The notes: generated by a model from the sequence alone, not told the origin. A DNA stretch of 64,000 bases from Melastoma dodecandrum (GCA_029817715.1 JARUPY010000473.1:372001-436000); one strand, 5' to 3'. Positions 27,568 to 40,289 are shown, numbered from the stretch's first letter. Translations and numbers: made by a program.

Positions 27568-28189
27568 AGAAGAGAGATGAAAATGTAAGAAAATAATGTT
27601 TGTGTGCAAGTGTCCTCGTGGCTCTCTGTATGGTTCCAAAGAATGGACGGGGCCTTGTTTCTCCTGGCTATCGCCATCTTGATCTAGACAAGGGTTCCCC
27701 GGCCTGGTTAAGAAACTATCACTCGAAACATTGCTGACAAGACAACATCTCGTTGTCTTCCGACAGCTTCTGGAATAATCTTATTTTGTCTGTCTAGTTG
27801 GCATGTCGGATGATTGCATTGCCTGGGTATAATCTCCTTTGGCTGCCTTGTTTGCTTGATTGTTTTGTTCGATAGGCAGAACCACAAAGAATGAGAAAAC
27901 CGCTTGTTGTCTCTGCTTAGGTTCAGCAGCCACCTGGAATTAGTTTGTGTTTTCACGACGCTTAGGCGTGCACATCACGACGCCAAAATACAAGGGTAAC
28001 CGGTTGGGTCGGGCGTCTAGGAACCATGAGGAATGCATCAGCCTACCGAACATTGTCTTGCTGTCTACTTGTTTAACCACAAACGCGATTCACTTGTACC
28101 CGTATCAAATAACACAAAACATGTGATCGCACTGATCTCCTTGAAGGTGACGTCGTTCATGGTTATGGAAGTAGAATGAACATCCTGGG

Positions 28190-28262
28190 GGACTCTGACA
28201 ATTGAACTCGCAAGATTAATTAAGACAGCTCCTTACTGAGCTACCGCTAGCAGTCATAATAA
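28190..28262 (-). repeat. tRNA-like (SINE head?) segment
   Basis: On the minus strand TAGCTCAGTAAGGAGC resembles a tRNA D-arm and A box, and about 20 bases later GCGAGTTCAATTGTC resembles a T-arm and B box. The stems are imperfect and no anticodon arm is convincing. It is not a functional tRNA, but it could be the head of a SINE or an old tRNA-derived repeat. Confidence 0.3.
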
Positions 28263-29059
28263 CTTGTCGAAGCCGCGCACCAAATCATCTTAGCCAACTT
28301 GAGCTGAACAATGTTTTCGTGTCAACTGCCAAAACCAGCCTAGTTGGGACCATCAATCGGACTTGCCCGAGAGTCCTTTGTGAATATTATCATTAATAAA
28401 GCTTTCATTCGTTCTTTGTTTTCGAAATGATCAAGGTGGGATGTAATTTACAAGTTTCTTCCTACACGCATACCGGCACTTTGTCTTATCCGTGTTTGTC
28501 GAGCGGGTACACACAGAAGGAAAGAAAAAATGGAAGTAGGACAAGGACAAGTCGTGACCAACAAAACCATAACAAAGTCAAACATTTGAGTCAAAATGAA
28601 GAAAGAAACAAACAAACACAACTGCTTGGAGTACGTGCGTAGGAATAGCAATGGGGATTTGGGTTCACCCTCTACTGTCGTCCGGTTGACTACTCGATCC
28701 GAGCAGTGGCGCTGGGGAGTGCAGTGGATTTGATCTCTCCGCTCTTCCTTATTAAGCCTACTCGAGTCCTCGTCCGGTTGGGTTTTCAAGCCCATGTGGC
28801 CCAACCCATGAAATTTAGAAAACTTGCCGCGTAAGTTGGAAAAATTAAAAGAAAAGGGCTCGTGGAGAAAGTCTCAGACAACAAGAAGAAATAGAGAAGA
28901 GGAGACATACAGCGAGCGAGGAAGAAAAAGAGAGAAGAAGAAGATGAGTTCGATTGGAGTTGTATTCGTCATCCATTTTCAACGAAACTTCACGGTACTA
29001 ACCCTCTCGACGAGCTCTTTGAATTGGTGGTTGAATCGTCGTGAGATGTTGCCATTCTC

Positions 29060-29440
29060 TTTGTCGTGCTCTTGAAGGAGGCATTTCTTTTCTTAGTGTC
29101 TTTGTTGTAATCCACCCTTGCTTGGTAATGGTTAATGTTAGAGTGAGCCGAGATCAAGTTTCTCGATGGTGATACTCTAGTTTTGCTAGAGAATAAAGAC
29201 TTGTCGTGTAACCATTTTTGTCGATAGTGGAGAAAATGGTGGAGTTCGGTGCCGTGTCCTCTCACATCGAGAGATTTTTCAAGTAAAATTCGCGATGTCT
29301 CTTTTATCTTTCTTTGTGGCTGATATTACTTACATTTAGTTGGCATTCCGAGGACGTCGGGATATATATCTCTATAAGAATCGGTGTTGTGACGCTGGTT
29401 ATTGTGGTCAAAGTGCGTTTGTTTCTATTTTATCAACACA
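29060..29440 (+). mobile_element. Possible Copia LTR remnant
   Basis: AGAGAATAAAGACTTG followed by TGTCGATAGTGGAGAAAATGG and a stretch with CCGTGTCCTCTCACATCG resembles the R-U5 part of plant Copia LTRs. No ends, target duplication or coding region could be identified. Confidence 0.33.
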
Positions 29441-29939
29441 TGTCTGAAATAGATTCAGAGTGACACGTCCCCGACACATCCTTCGTCTTCAATTTTCTAA
29501 GAGAGTGGAGAAAGAGCTTGAACAAATAAGAAGTGAATAGAATCGGGCGAGGCCCGTGTGCACACCATACAATAAGGTTTCCATATCGAAGACGGTCTTC
29601 TTTTTACATTGAAAAATTTTGATAGAGTGGACCCCGACTTAATTTTAAAACAGGGATCCAAGTCTGAAAAAACTTATTCAAGTTGGGGCGATTTCGATTT
29701 ATTAAATTTTCGCATATGTAATGGCGATTAGCATCGAACACGATTTCGTTTCACGGGACTTGAACATATTTTGGTGTCGGACCCATCCGGGCGTTAGACT
29801 CACAAAAATCTTGTCAAGTGATGACAGCATCATACTTCCAACAAAAATTACAGACACGGAATACAGGGGAGCGGGAAAAGAAAACAAATTTACGGGTCAG
29901 TCGTCCTATGCCCGTAATTTTACAATACAATGATACAAA

Positions 29940-30110
29940 TTAAACTCTTGAGGCATGCACTTCCCTAAGCACCCGTCGCAGTAACATAGCATTGGCGGTT
30001 TCCGTCGGTTGAGACTTCATCCAGTCTTGTGCACTATTTTCAGAGAATCCACCCCGCATCATCTTGCTGCACGTCTCTGTTGCCAGCCGCAGTGTTTCGT
30101 CACGGTCGTT
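29940..30110 (-). other. Short open stretch, unrecognised
   Basis: An open run of about 55 codons on the minus strand includes RDETLRLATETCSKMMRGGF and MKSQPTETANAMLLRRVL and stops at 29940. Its codon usage looks protein-like and it lies directly 3' of the PYROXD2-like remnant, so it may be part of the same decayed locus or a different gene fragment. I do not recognise it. Confidence 0.25.
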
Positions 30111-30209
30111 GGTTAGTGCGCCATGTCCTCTTCTCCGTGATCAAGAGCTTACCCGCAAAGCTGGTGCTGCAGGCATTAACCTGGGGATTTGCTCCACCGA
30201 AGCCACTAC

Positions 30210-30756
30210 CATCGACCAGCACATCCCCTGTTACTACTCCATCGTTTTCCAGGAGTAATTGCGTATACCCCGCATTTGTCACAATATAGACCCCCAATTT
30301 TCAAGGATCTCTGCTTATGACCAGTGACATCAAACCTGGACCACCTTTGACATGCGACCAGACACTGTTTCGCCATCCATTTGTCCCTTAACAACTGCTC
30401 ACTGAATTGATGTTTGACATGCTGTCGACCGTTGTATCTACAGCAATCGCTACCTCAGAACATCGTCTCAAACCATCCGTTCAAGACCTTTGATGTTGGA
30501 AAGAAGAGAAGATCTATTAGAGCAACTACGTCATCCTGCCCTGATGACAGAATGAGCCTAAGACAACGAGCCTTGAAGACAGACCTGTCCAGCTTATCCT
30601 TCACCTGGTCATCGAAAGGCAGAATGCCGTGCAAAGCCTTGGGAAGGCACGAATTGAGAAGGAAATCCTTGATTCCACCATACTTGTTTAGATGGTCCTC
30701 ATATCGTGCATAAGCTTCGGCATCGAGTCTGGAGAACTTGGAGATCTCCTTGAAGT
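30210..30756 (-). pseudogene. PYROXD2-like FAD oxidoreductase, intronless pseudogene fragment
   Basis: From 30756 to the stop at 30455 one frame reads KNFKEISKFSRLDAEAYARY, then DDQVKDKLDRSVFKARCLR, then DLLFFPTSKVLNGWFET. This matches the middle of plant pyridine nucleotide-disulfide oxidoreductase domain-containing protein 2 (phytoene-dehydrogenase-like). After the stop, homology resumes in other frames: DNA for the GETDGE...WSYVEGG block lies at about 30320-30390, and VYIVTNAGYTQLLLENDGVV lies at about 30230-30292. The N-terminal dinucleotide-binding motif and the C-terminus are missing. Several normally separate protein blocks lie together without introns, which suggests a retrocopy, but I cannot prove that. 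Confidence 0.75.
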
Positions 30757-31059
30757 TTTTTGTTGCCAGTCCTCTAATTTGAAGCCTGCTTTTCTACGAC
30801 CTGCGATGACTTCCATTGGAATCGGAACCGCACCGGCAACTCCCACGCCCTTCCGTCCCCCTACCAACATCCAATTGCAAAACAACTCGACGGAGGAAGA
30901 CAAAACACAAGACGATAGAGTCCATCTGTTCGTGTCGATTCGATGGATGCCTCCACGTATCACAGGATGGTTTGCGGTTAGACATAGGCAGGGAGAGAAA
31001 GCAAGCGAAACGGGTCGGCCATAGGCTTCCATCCCTCCGGCCGAATGGACTATGAGCTG

Positions 31060-34000
31060 GAATTACCTTCGATTCCCAACCCAAACAATGCCTTCTTCCT
31101 TCGTCTCATTCAGCGATCATCTAACCAGTTAAATCACACAGCATTTAAACATGTGCTCCCCAAGAAAGGAATTTGGTAAGAAAAAGATGATGGGCCTTTT
31201 CTCAAAGCCCACGGCCCAAACACCTCCTCCCCTGTAATACTACTTGTTCAATCACTTCACTCCCCCCCACCCCTCCTCGCTTGCCTTTCCTAATCCCATG
31301 ATACTCTTAATTTATAAAAATAACTTTCTGTTTCGTTTGTTTATTCGACCAGCCACATTCTTTTTTTCTTTTTGCTGACGACAACAGTAAACGAGTCCAT
31401 ATTTTACGATCGATATCACGTGCGATCAGTCTCGTTGAACGTAAAAACTCTCTCATAATACGATACAAAAATAGTTAGTATTAATTACTATTTTTTTTTC
31501 AAATGTTCTTGTTTGTAAAGCCTCTTTGCACATGTTAACTAGGCAAAAGTAGTGTCCCGGGAGAGACAACCATAAACAAACAAACACGCATAGACACAAC
31601 GGGCATGGCATGGTAATAAAGATGAGGGGAGTAATAGCCTCCCCCAGTTAAGAAAAACCTAGAAGGGAAACAGGAATAAAGCATTTCCATTCATTCGCTA
31701 CAACAATGAAAAAGTGGTTGAATTATGGACATGGAACATGGGAAAAAAAACAAGATAAAAGGAAGAGATAAAAGCTTGAAAGGACGACCTATGTTGTCCC
31801 TTCTGATTAATATTCTTTTACTTGTTGTTTTTCTTGTCACTTTGAACATGTGTGCCTGAAAGATGCCTTGTTGGCTTAGCATCGTGATTTTTACGGTGTT
31901 CATGGCGTTTTAAACTGTAATTTTGGAGGCAAACTGTGGGAGTATCTGCTCGATGTAATGTAGATCGAAAAAGGGGATGGAAAAGGACAATAACGGCGTT
32001 TCGTCCATAGATAAAAGGGAAAGGAAAGAAAGAAAAAGAAGTAACAGCGAAAGGGAACGTGGGTTTCAATAATTAGCATGCGATGGAATAAATTTTGTGG
32101 GGTTCCCATGAAATAATGTACCGAAAAAGACGATTCTTCCCCCTCCCCACCAAGAAATGACAAGATCCAATTCAAATTTTGGTTTTATGTCCTCTCCTTT
32201 TCCCATCTTCCTGTTCGTCATGTAGTAGTGTTTTTGTTATCGATAGCTCGAAGCTATTCCAAGCAAGTGCTAGCTGTTCGTAGCAGAAGCGATGGAATGG
32301 AGGAGAAACGTTTTCCTTTCCTTTATGGAAAACCAAACCTAAACTAAGCATTACTCGAACATCTCGCTCCGATTCGGAATGCGGAACTTCTTCCCATTAT
32401 GAACTGTGAGAACGGCGGAGGTCGTACTTCGGGTCTTTATCGATAGAGGACGTGTTCTGCGTTTTCTACAAGGAATTATGAGGCGAAGTTATTCCGCCTC
32501 CTCCCCATTAAGACAAAAGAGACCGGGGGAGTGATCTAATAAACATTATGGATGAAGACAACATATTGACCAACGCTACTAAATGTTGAAGGTGAAAGCT
32601 GGTGGATTTTCTGGGGAACTTCTCAACTCTTGTAACTGAGGATGGGAGCAACTGGTTCGGGTGGGAACACCGAGCGGCCGTACTCGTGAACACTCACTCT
32701 ACTTTATAATAAATTATGTTTTTCCTTTCCGGGGAAGTGCAGTTCCGATTAAATATGTTGATGGGGGTGGAGAAGTCACCACGCGAAACGTCATCGTTCG
32801 GGTTGCTAGCTAGCTCGGGAGTACGTGGTGGAGAGCCGAGTTTCTGGACCAGGCCGATAGCGAGGCAGGTTGTTGGAAACTCGCTCCCCCTCCCCCGGCA
32901 CAAACTAGGCGAGACTAAAAGAAAAACGAGTCTTTTGAACAACCACATCTGGAAGCTACTCCAGGAATTCCGCATCTGCAGTTTCAGTTTCCCCATAGAA
33001 AATTCGCTCAACCAGGTCGACGCTTGCCGCCTAACAAGGATGGTGCTGGAACAGTCTTGGCTGTAGAAGGTATTCCCACATCACACGAGCCGCCAGACAA
33101 CTTCTTCGTACGTGTAAAACTTGTAACCTTCACGAACCTAAAACCGTCGCGCTTATGTCGTGGTAATTCATATATGGTTGATAGGAACATCATATTTCCC
33201 TGCATCTTTATTCGGTTCTGTTTACTTATCGCTTTCGAAACGTAGTTCTTACGCGCCGGCATGCACTTCATGTGTTCCATCGCGGTTGTATGTAGGAACC
33301 TTTTGCCGCAACTTGCTTGATGAGAAAAGACGACGAGGAGAATATTAGAGAAACCCGTGTGGTGACTTTGAGGAAGCCCCCGAGAATACTTCAAAGGATA
33401 GGAAAAGAGAAAGGAACGATCATCTTGACATTTATACAAAAAGGAAAACGGGTGGGGGGGGAAACCCGCGTACAGTACGCGTTTGTACCTTTTAGGTTTG
33501 AATCCCTTATTATTCTGTAGCCGGGGGAGCTTTGCATCTGATTCCTGTTCTGGATGCAACCAAGAAGAGTACCACGCACTTGCAGCCATCCCTAGTTGTT
33601 CGTTCTCTCCGCTCCGGTTTGATTCGATTTCGGTATCACGACGATGCAATCGACTAATCCTAAGCTAGGTCGGATTCTTCTCGTGTCGTTTCATCCTAAG
33701 GTAATAACTCATCTCGCCCGCTCTTATGACCACCCTGTTCTCTCCTTTTTGTGTATTAAATTAACTAAACCGATGATCCTATTCGAATGAATATCCCACC
33801 CCGATTCCTCGACTTCCTCTCCTGCAGCGCAGCATCTCTACTCCACTCCATTACTCCAACTTAATTACGAATCAAGCCGCTCTCTAACACGGGACTCGTT
33901 CGCCCTGATCCTCCTACATGGAAGCCGTAGAAGACGTTCCTTTACACGTACATAGTTTGTCACACTGCCGAGAGGTTGTAACTGAGGAGGGAAGCAACTG

Positions 34001-34068
34001 GTTCATTACAAGGTGCTAAAACGACAGAGTTGAGAACTACGCTAGTTAAGAGGGGAGATGGTCACTAT
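31060..34068. other. Intergenic, no gene recognised
   Basis: Several open frames of 60-210 codons occur on both strands, but they have no recognisable motifs, splice structure or family resemblance. The longest is on the minus strand at 33008-33649. I see no repeat with clear ends. The region is moderately AT-rich, with short homopolymer runs. Confidence 0.45.
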
Positions 34069-34076
34069 GGCTGGGG

Positions 34077-34826
34077 CATGGTTGTTAATGGCGATAGGCG
34101 GGGCGAGGCGACAAGCCATCGCCCGCCAGAGGCGAGGCGAAAGGCACTCAAAAAGCGATTTGTGTAAGGCGATTTGAGTATAAATAATAAAATGATTTCA
34201 AATAAAAAAGATGAAATGGATTTATAATATTAATCATCATCATTCATCATGTAAAATATTCTAATCAAGCATCCATAAGATCTAGATTATCATCCGAAAC
34301 TGATAAAGCCACACTATCATTCCCACTAGAACTTTTGTAGCCTTGCGGGTTTTGCTCTTCCTCCTCATTTTCATCCAATTCTTCAAAATATTCTTCATCT
34401 GTCGATTCTTAAGAGCTAAATACAATTAAAGAAATCTGCTTTACTCAACGGTGGTGAGCTGGGCGATGAAGAAAGGGTCTTGCTTGAGAAGGAGGAGGGG
34501 AGGCAGACGGAGGAGGGGAGGCAGGAGGAGGAGACGGAAGGGATCGTTCATGTGGGGAATGCTCGTGTCGTGGCTCAAGACAATAGGTTTTTCAAAGTTT
34601 TTTTTTATTCCATTTAATCCCCAAATTATTACAACTTAGTCCAAAATTACACAATTCAGCCGAAATCCAAAGGCGAGCCTTTTTGTCGCCTTTCGCTTGA
34701 GAAAAAGACGATGAAAGGCGAGGAAATGCGTCGCCTTTGGATCACGCCTCGGCCAGAGGTGAGGAAAGGCGAAATCGCCTCGCCCCTCGCCATAGGCGTT
34801 GCCTTTCCTCGCCTTTTACAACACTG
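34077..34826. mobile_element. Non-autonomous hAT element with 8-bp target duplication
   Basis: Perfect direct repeats GGCTGGGG flank the element (34069-34076 and 34827-34834), the 8-bp target duplication of the hAT superfamily. The ends are inverted: CATGGTTGTTAATGGCGA on the left and CAGTGTTGTAAAAGGCGA reading inward from the right. Many GGCGA words lie near both ends in inverted orientation, as expected for subterminal transposase binding sites. The 750-bp length is too short for a transposase gene, so it must be a deletion derivative mobilised in trans. Confidence 0.85.
34265..34408 (-). pseudogene. Acidic C-terminal tail, probably of a hAT transposase
   Basis: Inside the hAT element, a frame of 47 codons on the minus strand reads ESTDEEYFEELDENEEEEQ, continues through a Ser-rich stretch (VALSVSDDNLDLMDA) and ends at a stop (34265-34267). 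Acidic, serine-rich tails follow the dimerisation region in many plant hAT transposases. The identification rests on composition and position, not on a catalytic motif, and no other transposase part is present. Confidence 0.45.
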
Positions 34827-34834
34827 GGCTGGGG

Positions 34835-36960
34835 TGAGACATACTCACCTGTAAAAGAATTAATAATACATATTCGTCCAAGAGGGAGTGACCTCCATTA
34901 ATATTATAACTTTAGTCGCAACAGGGAGAACCCGAGGAAGAAGAAGATTGGAGAGAAGAGGTTGTTTGATCAGGTTTCTCCTTGGAAGTTTCCTGTTTTA
35001 GTTGTTACTTACATCGCAGGAAGGAAGCTCCAAACCAAACACTCACAACCGAAAAACAATTTAAATATTGAGGGCGCGACCGGGGGAGACCGCATCCGTA
35101 TTTGACGCCATGTCTTAGTACTTGGAGCCTGGGGGGAGGGAAGGTTTATGGTCCTAATCCCTTTTATTATGTGATGTTCCACCTAACGCTGTCGTTGTTA
35201 GTTTATGATTAGGTAAAAGAGCGTCGAACCTTCACCGGTTGTAATACATATATTGATACAGAAATGGAGAGAACACGACTAGGGTAAGCGCCTTTTGAGG
35301 AGTTCCGGCGACCGACGAAACATGACCTCCACTTAAGTATAGAGTATGATGATGGGGGAGGGAATGTAATGCTACGTGAATAAGATAGGTGTCGAGGAGA
35401 GGTTGAAGTTACTATACTGTGCAGACCAAAAGCAATCTCAGTTTTACTTGGGACACGAAGGCTCTTAGACCAGGATGTTTTCATCTAAACCCCGAGTTGC
35501 TACTAAAATGTGGTAAGAAGTGTTTGTTACCGAGTCTCTCAATCTTTTCCGATGTAAAAATTGGAGTGTAGGACAACGATAGGTAGGACAGGTGCTAAAT
35601 GATGTGGAGGACAAATGAATCACAACAAGGTGGATGGACGGGGGGATATTAATTAGGTCGCTTTTAATTTTAAGTTCTTGGGGGCGAGTCGACCCGTCGT
35701 GTTGTGAGCGGGGAGACATAAATGAGGACAAACCCCCCCACCCCTCTTCCCCTACCCATCACACGGGACCCACGAGTCATGTCATTTACTTTCAAAATAA
35801 AGATTAAAAAATACGTGGATTTTCTTTTTAGTTAATTTTGGAAATTATTATTCAATAAAAAGATTTGGTGATTGTCATCCTCGTCCATTTTAATCCCGGA
35901 TGGGATTCGAAAGCCACTTGGCCCCAGCGGGGGGTGGAAATAAAAAAGAAAGAATAAGATACGAGCGTGGGTTTGTGTACTAATTAATTACTTAGGATAA
36001 ATTAAAGCTGATGACGAGGGGGGAAGTTGGGGAGGTCAGCCTGAGCAAGGCGTTGTATAAGTACGGGCTGTTCTCTTGTTTGGTCATGTTTTAGTGTTGT
36101 TGGCCAAGGGTAGGACTCTCAAGCGTTAATAACTGTTTAGACATGTCCACGTGTTCAGACATGTACACATTTTTTTTACGTAATATTCAACTATTTAGAT
36201 ATATGTATATGCTTCCCATGTCCAAAATCACTAGAGTTGCGTATTGCTACGGTGGAATGGAATCTTTTTCCATGGTTTTTGCTTTTGCATCTTAAAAAGC
36301 AAGGGGGTGTTGCTGTTGCGTTCTATATATATATAAAAAAAAAACATAAATAAATAATTAATTTAATATTATTAATAAAAGAATTAACTTTTGAGGGGGT
36401 CGTACAGTGTACAGGGCGGTTGCACTTGGGGATCTGTCCTTCCTCGCATAACTCCTCCCCCGAATCCCCTCTCTCGCTTTTTCCCTGCTGACCAAACTGC
36501 CCCTCACTTTCCCTCCCATCCGTCCTTCCGTCCCGTACGGCACACAATCATTTCCTTTATCAAACCAACTTTTACCATTATGCCCCCCTTGTTGCCTTTC
36601 CCCGTTATTATGGAAATATTACATTTTTATTTAAAAAAAAGGAGGAAAGCATTCAGAAAACACTGAAAGAAAAATACCCTCTCCATGATACGGAAGACTT
36701 CCATTCCAAGAGATGAAACCCGATATATATATAACTTCATCGACTCAACCAAAAGAACAAAAGGAGGGGGACAAAGCGGTAAAAAATGCACTGGAGGGGC
36801 ACCAAAAGAAGGAGGACCCAAAAAGGTAATTTCAGCCCAACTCTATATCATCATCCTCTTCTCCCCACGCCACCCCCAAAAGAAGAAATCAGACAAACGC
36901 TGCCACCCCCTCCTCCAACTTCCCCCCTTGCGGGTCTCCTCATCTCCGTTTCTCCTTAAC

Positions 36961-36992
<32 letters not shown>

Positions 36993-37058
36993 CCCTTCGC
37001 ACACAAACCCACACACACACACTCTCTGTGTCGACGGAACGGTTGGTTACTGACGTCG
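34835..37058. other. Intergenic; promoter and leader of the F-box/LRR gene at right
   Basis: No gene recognised. A run of CT repeats at 36966-36992 lies about 65 bases before the FBL3 start codon, within the probable 5' leader. TATATATATA runs occur near 36325 and 36724. Confidence 0.45.
36966..36992. repeat. (CT)n microsatellite upstream of the F-box gene
   Basis: About thirteen CT units in the likely 5' untranslated leader. CT tracts at this position are common in plant genes and can influence transcription start or strength. Confidence 0.8.
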
Positions 37059-39958
37059 ATGAAGAAGCAGAAAATGTCCTCCTCCTCCTCCACCACCTCT
37101 GGGAACCCCTTTGACCTCCTCTCCGACGAGATCGTCTTCCTCGTCCTCGACCACCTCTCCCCCAACCCCCTCGACTCCAAGTCCTTCTCCCTCGTCTGCA
37201 AGTCTTTCTACTCCCTCGAGTCCCTCCATCGTCGCTCCCTCCGCCCCCTCCGCACCCAACACCTCCCCTCCGTCCTCTCCCGCTACCCTAACCTCTCCCT
37301 CCTCGACCTCTCCCTCTGTCCCCGCGTCCCCGATTCCTCCCTCCACCTCTTGTCCTCCTCCCCTTCCCTCTCCCTCTCCCTCCGCTCCATCGACCTCTCC
37401 CGCTCCCGCTTCTTCTCCGCCTCTGGCCTCACCTCCCTCGCCCTCCGCTGCATCAACCTCGTCGAGGTCGACGTCTCCAATGCCACCGAGTTGAGGGATG
37501 CCGGCGCTGCCGCCCTCGCCCAGGCTAAGAACCTCGAGAGGCTTAGGATGTCCCGGTGCAAGATGGTCACCGACATGGGCGTCGGTTGCCTCGCTGTTGG
37601 CTGCCGGAAGCTCAGGGAGCTCGTCCTCAAGTGGTGCCTCGGCGTTGGGGATCTCGGGGTGGGCCTCGTTGCTGTCAAGTGCAAGGAACTGAGAACTTTG
37701 GACGTCTCTTATCTGCCGGTAATCCTAATTTGTCTCGTAATCCTTGATTTTATTTGATCGTGTGTTGATCACTCTGATTGACGGCATGAGCCTGGATTAC
37801 GGAGGCTCTCCTTCCTCTGTCCAATTATGCTCCTTCCATGTAGTTTCGACTTCCAATTTGATTGTTTATACCGTCTGGCCTCTGCAGTGTTTTCGATTGA
37901 TTGCTTCCATGATGATTCAAAATTGCCCTGTCGTCCTGGCTTTTGGATCTGGATTTGATTTTTGTTCATTTGAGTGTTCAGATCTCGAACAAGTGCTTGC
38001 CGTCAATCATGAAATTGCCCTATCTCGAGGATTTGATCCTCGAGGGGTGCTATGGAATTGACGACGATGGCCTGGCCGCCCTTAAGGATGGTTGTCACTC
38101 ACTCAAGGTAGCTACTACTTCTCCCTTTCGCAATTTTGTACCACATTTATCATCATTCCTGACACGCTCATTTCTTCCTGTTTCTTGCCTTTCAGTCATT
38201 CTGGGTTTCCTTAACTGATCCCTGGCATTCTTCTTTGCAGTCCCTGGACATATCGAGCTGTCAGAGCATTAGCCAAGTTGGGGTACCTTCCATTACGAGT
38301 GGTTCCGCATCTCTAAGGCATCTCAACCTGTCATATTGCATTCCTGTGAGTTTTGAGATCAAGTCATCTGCAGTTGGTACAGAGTTTATTGTTTTGTGGA
38401 AGGTTAAGATGTCATGCTTGGCTAATTTCTGCCTGTTGTGTGCCCTGTTCTTGTGTAACAGGTAACTTTTGCGCTTGCTGGCAGCTTGAAAAGGCTCTCT
38501 GTTTTGCAAACCTTGAAGCTTGATGGCTGCATGGTCACTATCTCGGGATTGAAGGCACTTGGGGATTGTTGTGCCTCTCTCACCGAGCTCAGCTTGAGCA
38601 AGTGTGCTGGAGTAACGGACGAAGGGCTCTCCGCACTCGTAACCAAGCACAGACAGCTAAAAAAGCTGGACATCACATGCTGTCGGAAAATAACTGATGT
38701 TTCCATTGCGCACATCTCAAGATCATGCACTGAGCTTACTTCATTGAGGATGGAGTCCTGCACACTTGTACCGAAGGAAGCGTTCGTATTGATCGGGCAA
38801 CGATGTCCCCATCTCGAGGAGCTTGACCTGACTGACAATGAGATTGACGATGAAGGTCTGCATCTATTACATGTGCGTTTGATGGAGGAACGAAATAGTC
38901 ATGGTTTTTAAGGACTACTCAAAAAACAAAATCCCCCTTGCAGGTCTGGAATATATTTCAAGGTGCTCGAGGATCAGGGTGCTGAAACTTGGGATTTGCC
39001 TTAACATCACTGATAAAGGGCTGTCTTGTATTGGTGGAGCTTGTCCGAAGCTGATCGAGCTAGATCTGTACAGGTATGTGCCCTGAGTCATGTATTTTCT
39101 TTTTCCCTTTAGCTTTCACACTGACCAGTGTGTTTCTAACTGCCAAAACTTCTTGGTTTTATCTTGCAGATCTGCGGGGGTCACGGGCGTGGGCATCTTA
39201 TCTATTGCCCGTGGTTGTCCCAGCCTTGAGATAATCAATGTGTCATATTGTAATGACATCACGGACGCCTCTTTGATGTCATTATCGAAGTGCTCCAGCT
39301 TGAACACCTTAGAATGTCGAGGTTGTCCTCTCATCACATCCTTGGGCATATCTGCCATCGCGGTTAGCTGTAGGAAACTTACCAAGCTGGACATAAAGAA
39401 GTGTGGCAACATTGACAATACTGGAATGATTCCACTCGCTCATTATTCTCAGAACCTAAGACAGGTACACTTCATCTGTCCCCCTTGAACATGTTATTGC
39501 ATTTACGATTCTTAAACCACCCTGATTCATTGTTATCTGATGTGTTGCCAGATCAACTTGTCATACACCTCAGTCACGGATGTTGGGCTCTTGTCCCTCG
39601 CAAGTGTTAGCTGTCTGCAGAGCATGACGATCCTGCACCTAAAGGGGTTGACTGCTTGCGGACTGGCAGCAGCACTATTAGCTTGTGGGGGGTTGACGAA
39701 AGTGAAGCTACAGTCGTCGTTTCGGTCAATGTTACCGCACCTTCTTTTCGATCACTTGGAGGCACGGGGATGCACGTTCCATTGGAGAAACAAGGTGTTC
39801 CAGGTTGGTATCCCTTCCTGCCGTGTCACTGGCTGCGATTCCAACCTGGGAAGAGGAAGTATGGTTCGCAAACAATGATTAATTATCTGTGATGTGATAT
39901 TCAGGCGGAGCTGGATCCCAAGTGCTGGAAGATACAGCTGGAGGAACAGATGCAGTGA
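37059..39958 (+). CDS. FBL3: F-box/LRR-repeat protein 3-like (FBL3)
   Basis: Eight exons encode 671 residues: 37059-37718, 37982-38107, 38241-38345, 38462-38855, 38944-39073, 39170-39464, 39552-39803 and 39905-39958. All joins keep frame. An N-terminal F-box (about residues 18-60: [19 protein letters not shown]...[11 protein letters not shown]) would dock to SKP1 in an SCF ubiquitin ligase. It is followed by about 18 cysteine-containing leucine-rich repeats, for example [20 protein letters not shown] and [20 protein letters not shown], which would recruit an unknown substrate. Length and repeat order match Arabidopsis FBL3 (At5g01720, about 665 residues). Exon 1 is strikingly C-rich with little codon variety, while later exons are not. 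The donor after exon 4 (GTCTGC) is weak. No lesions. Confidence 0.95.
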
Positions 39959-40289
39959 AAGAAACTGGGCATGCCGCTAATGAAAGACAAACACGGCAGT
40001 CTCTAGTGTTTTTAGTTAACGTGCTCCGAAGTCTTCCCATTAGGAAGACCCCGAATGTTGAAAGGACATTGTGTATCTGAGTTCGGCATACACCCCGACG
40101 GCCGCGTCTTCGTCAAAATCCCCATGGGCAGGCCCACTTCAACATTTGTTAACACCACATCAGCGCAACACAGAACGTCGTCCACGATAAGTGAAAAGTT
40201 TACAAAACAGAGTTGGCTCAAAAGTTTTACAAAACAGGAAGTTAGTTCGAAGGTGACGTCGTGAATTTGTATTGTATGGTTAGTTTTAA

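Larger units (their letters stand above)
27568..29930. other. 3' flank of aminotransferase and repeat-derived intergenic DNA
   Basis: No coding gene I can support. A tRNA-like or SINE-like segment (28190-28262) and a probable Copia LTR remnant (29060-29440) lie within it. Confidence 0.45.

Noticed and set aside
28427..28804. Open frames on both strands
   Set aside because: No recognisable family; codon content not protein-like.
33008..33649. 213-codon open frame on the minus strand
   Set aside because: No domain, membrane pattern or splice context, and overlapping frames on the other strand are equally long. Most likely chance.
37111..37494. Pro/Ser-rich plus-strand frame in FBL3 exon 1
   Set aside because: Alternative frame of C-rich coding sequence; the other frame encodes a clear F-box and LRR protein.
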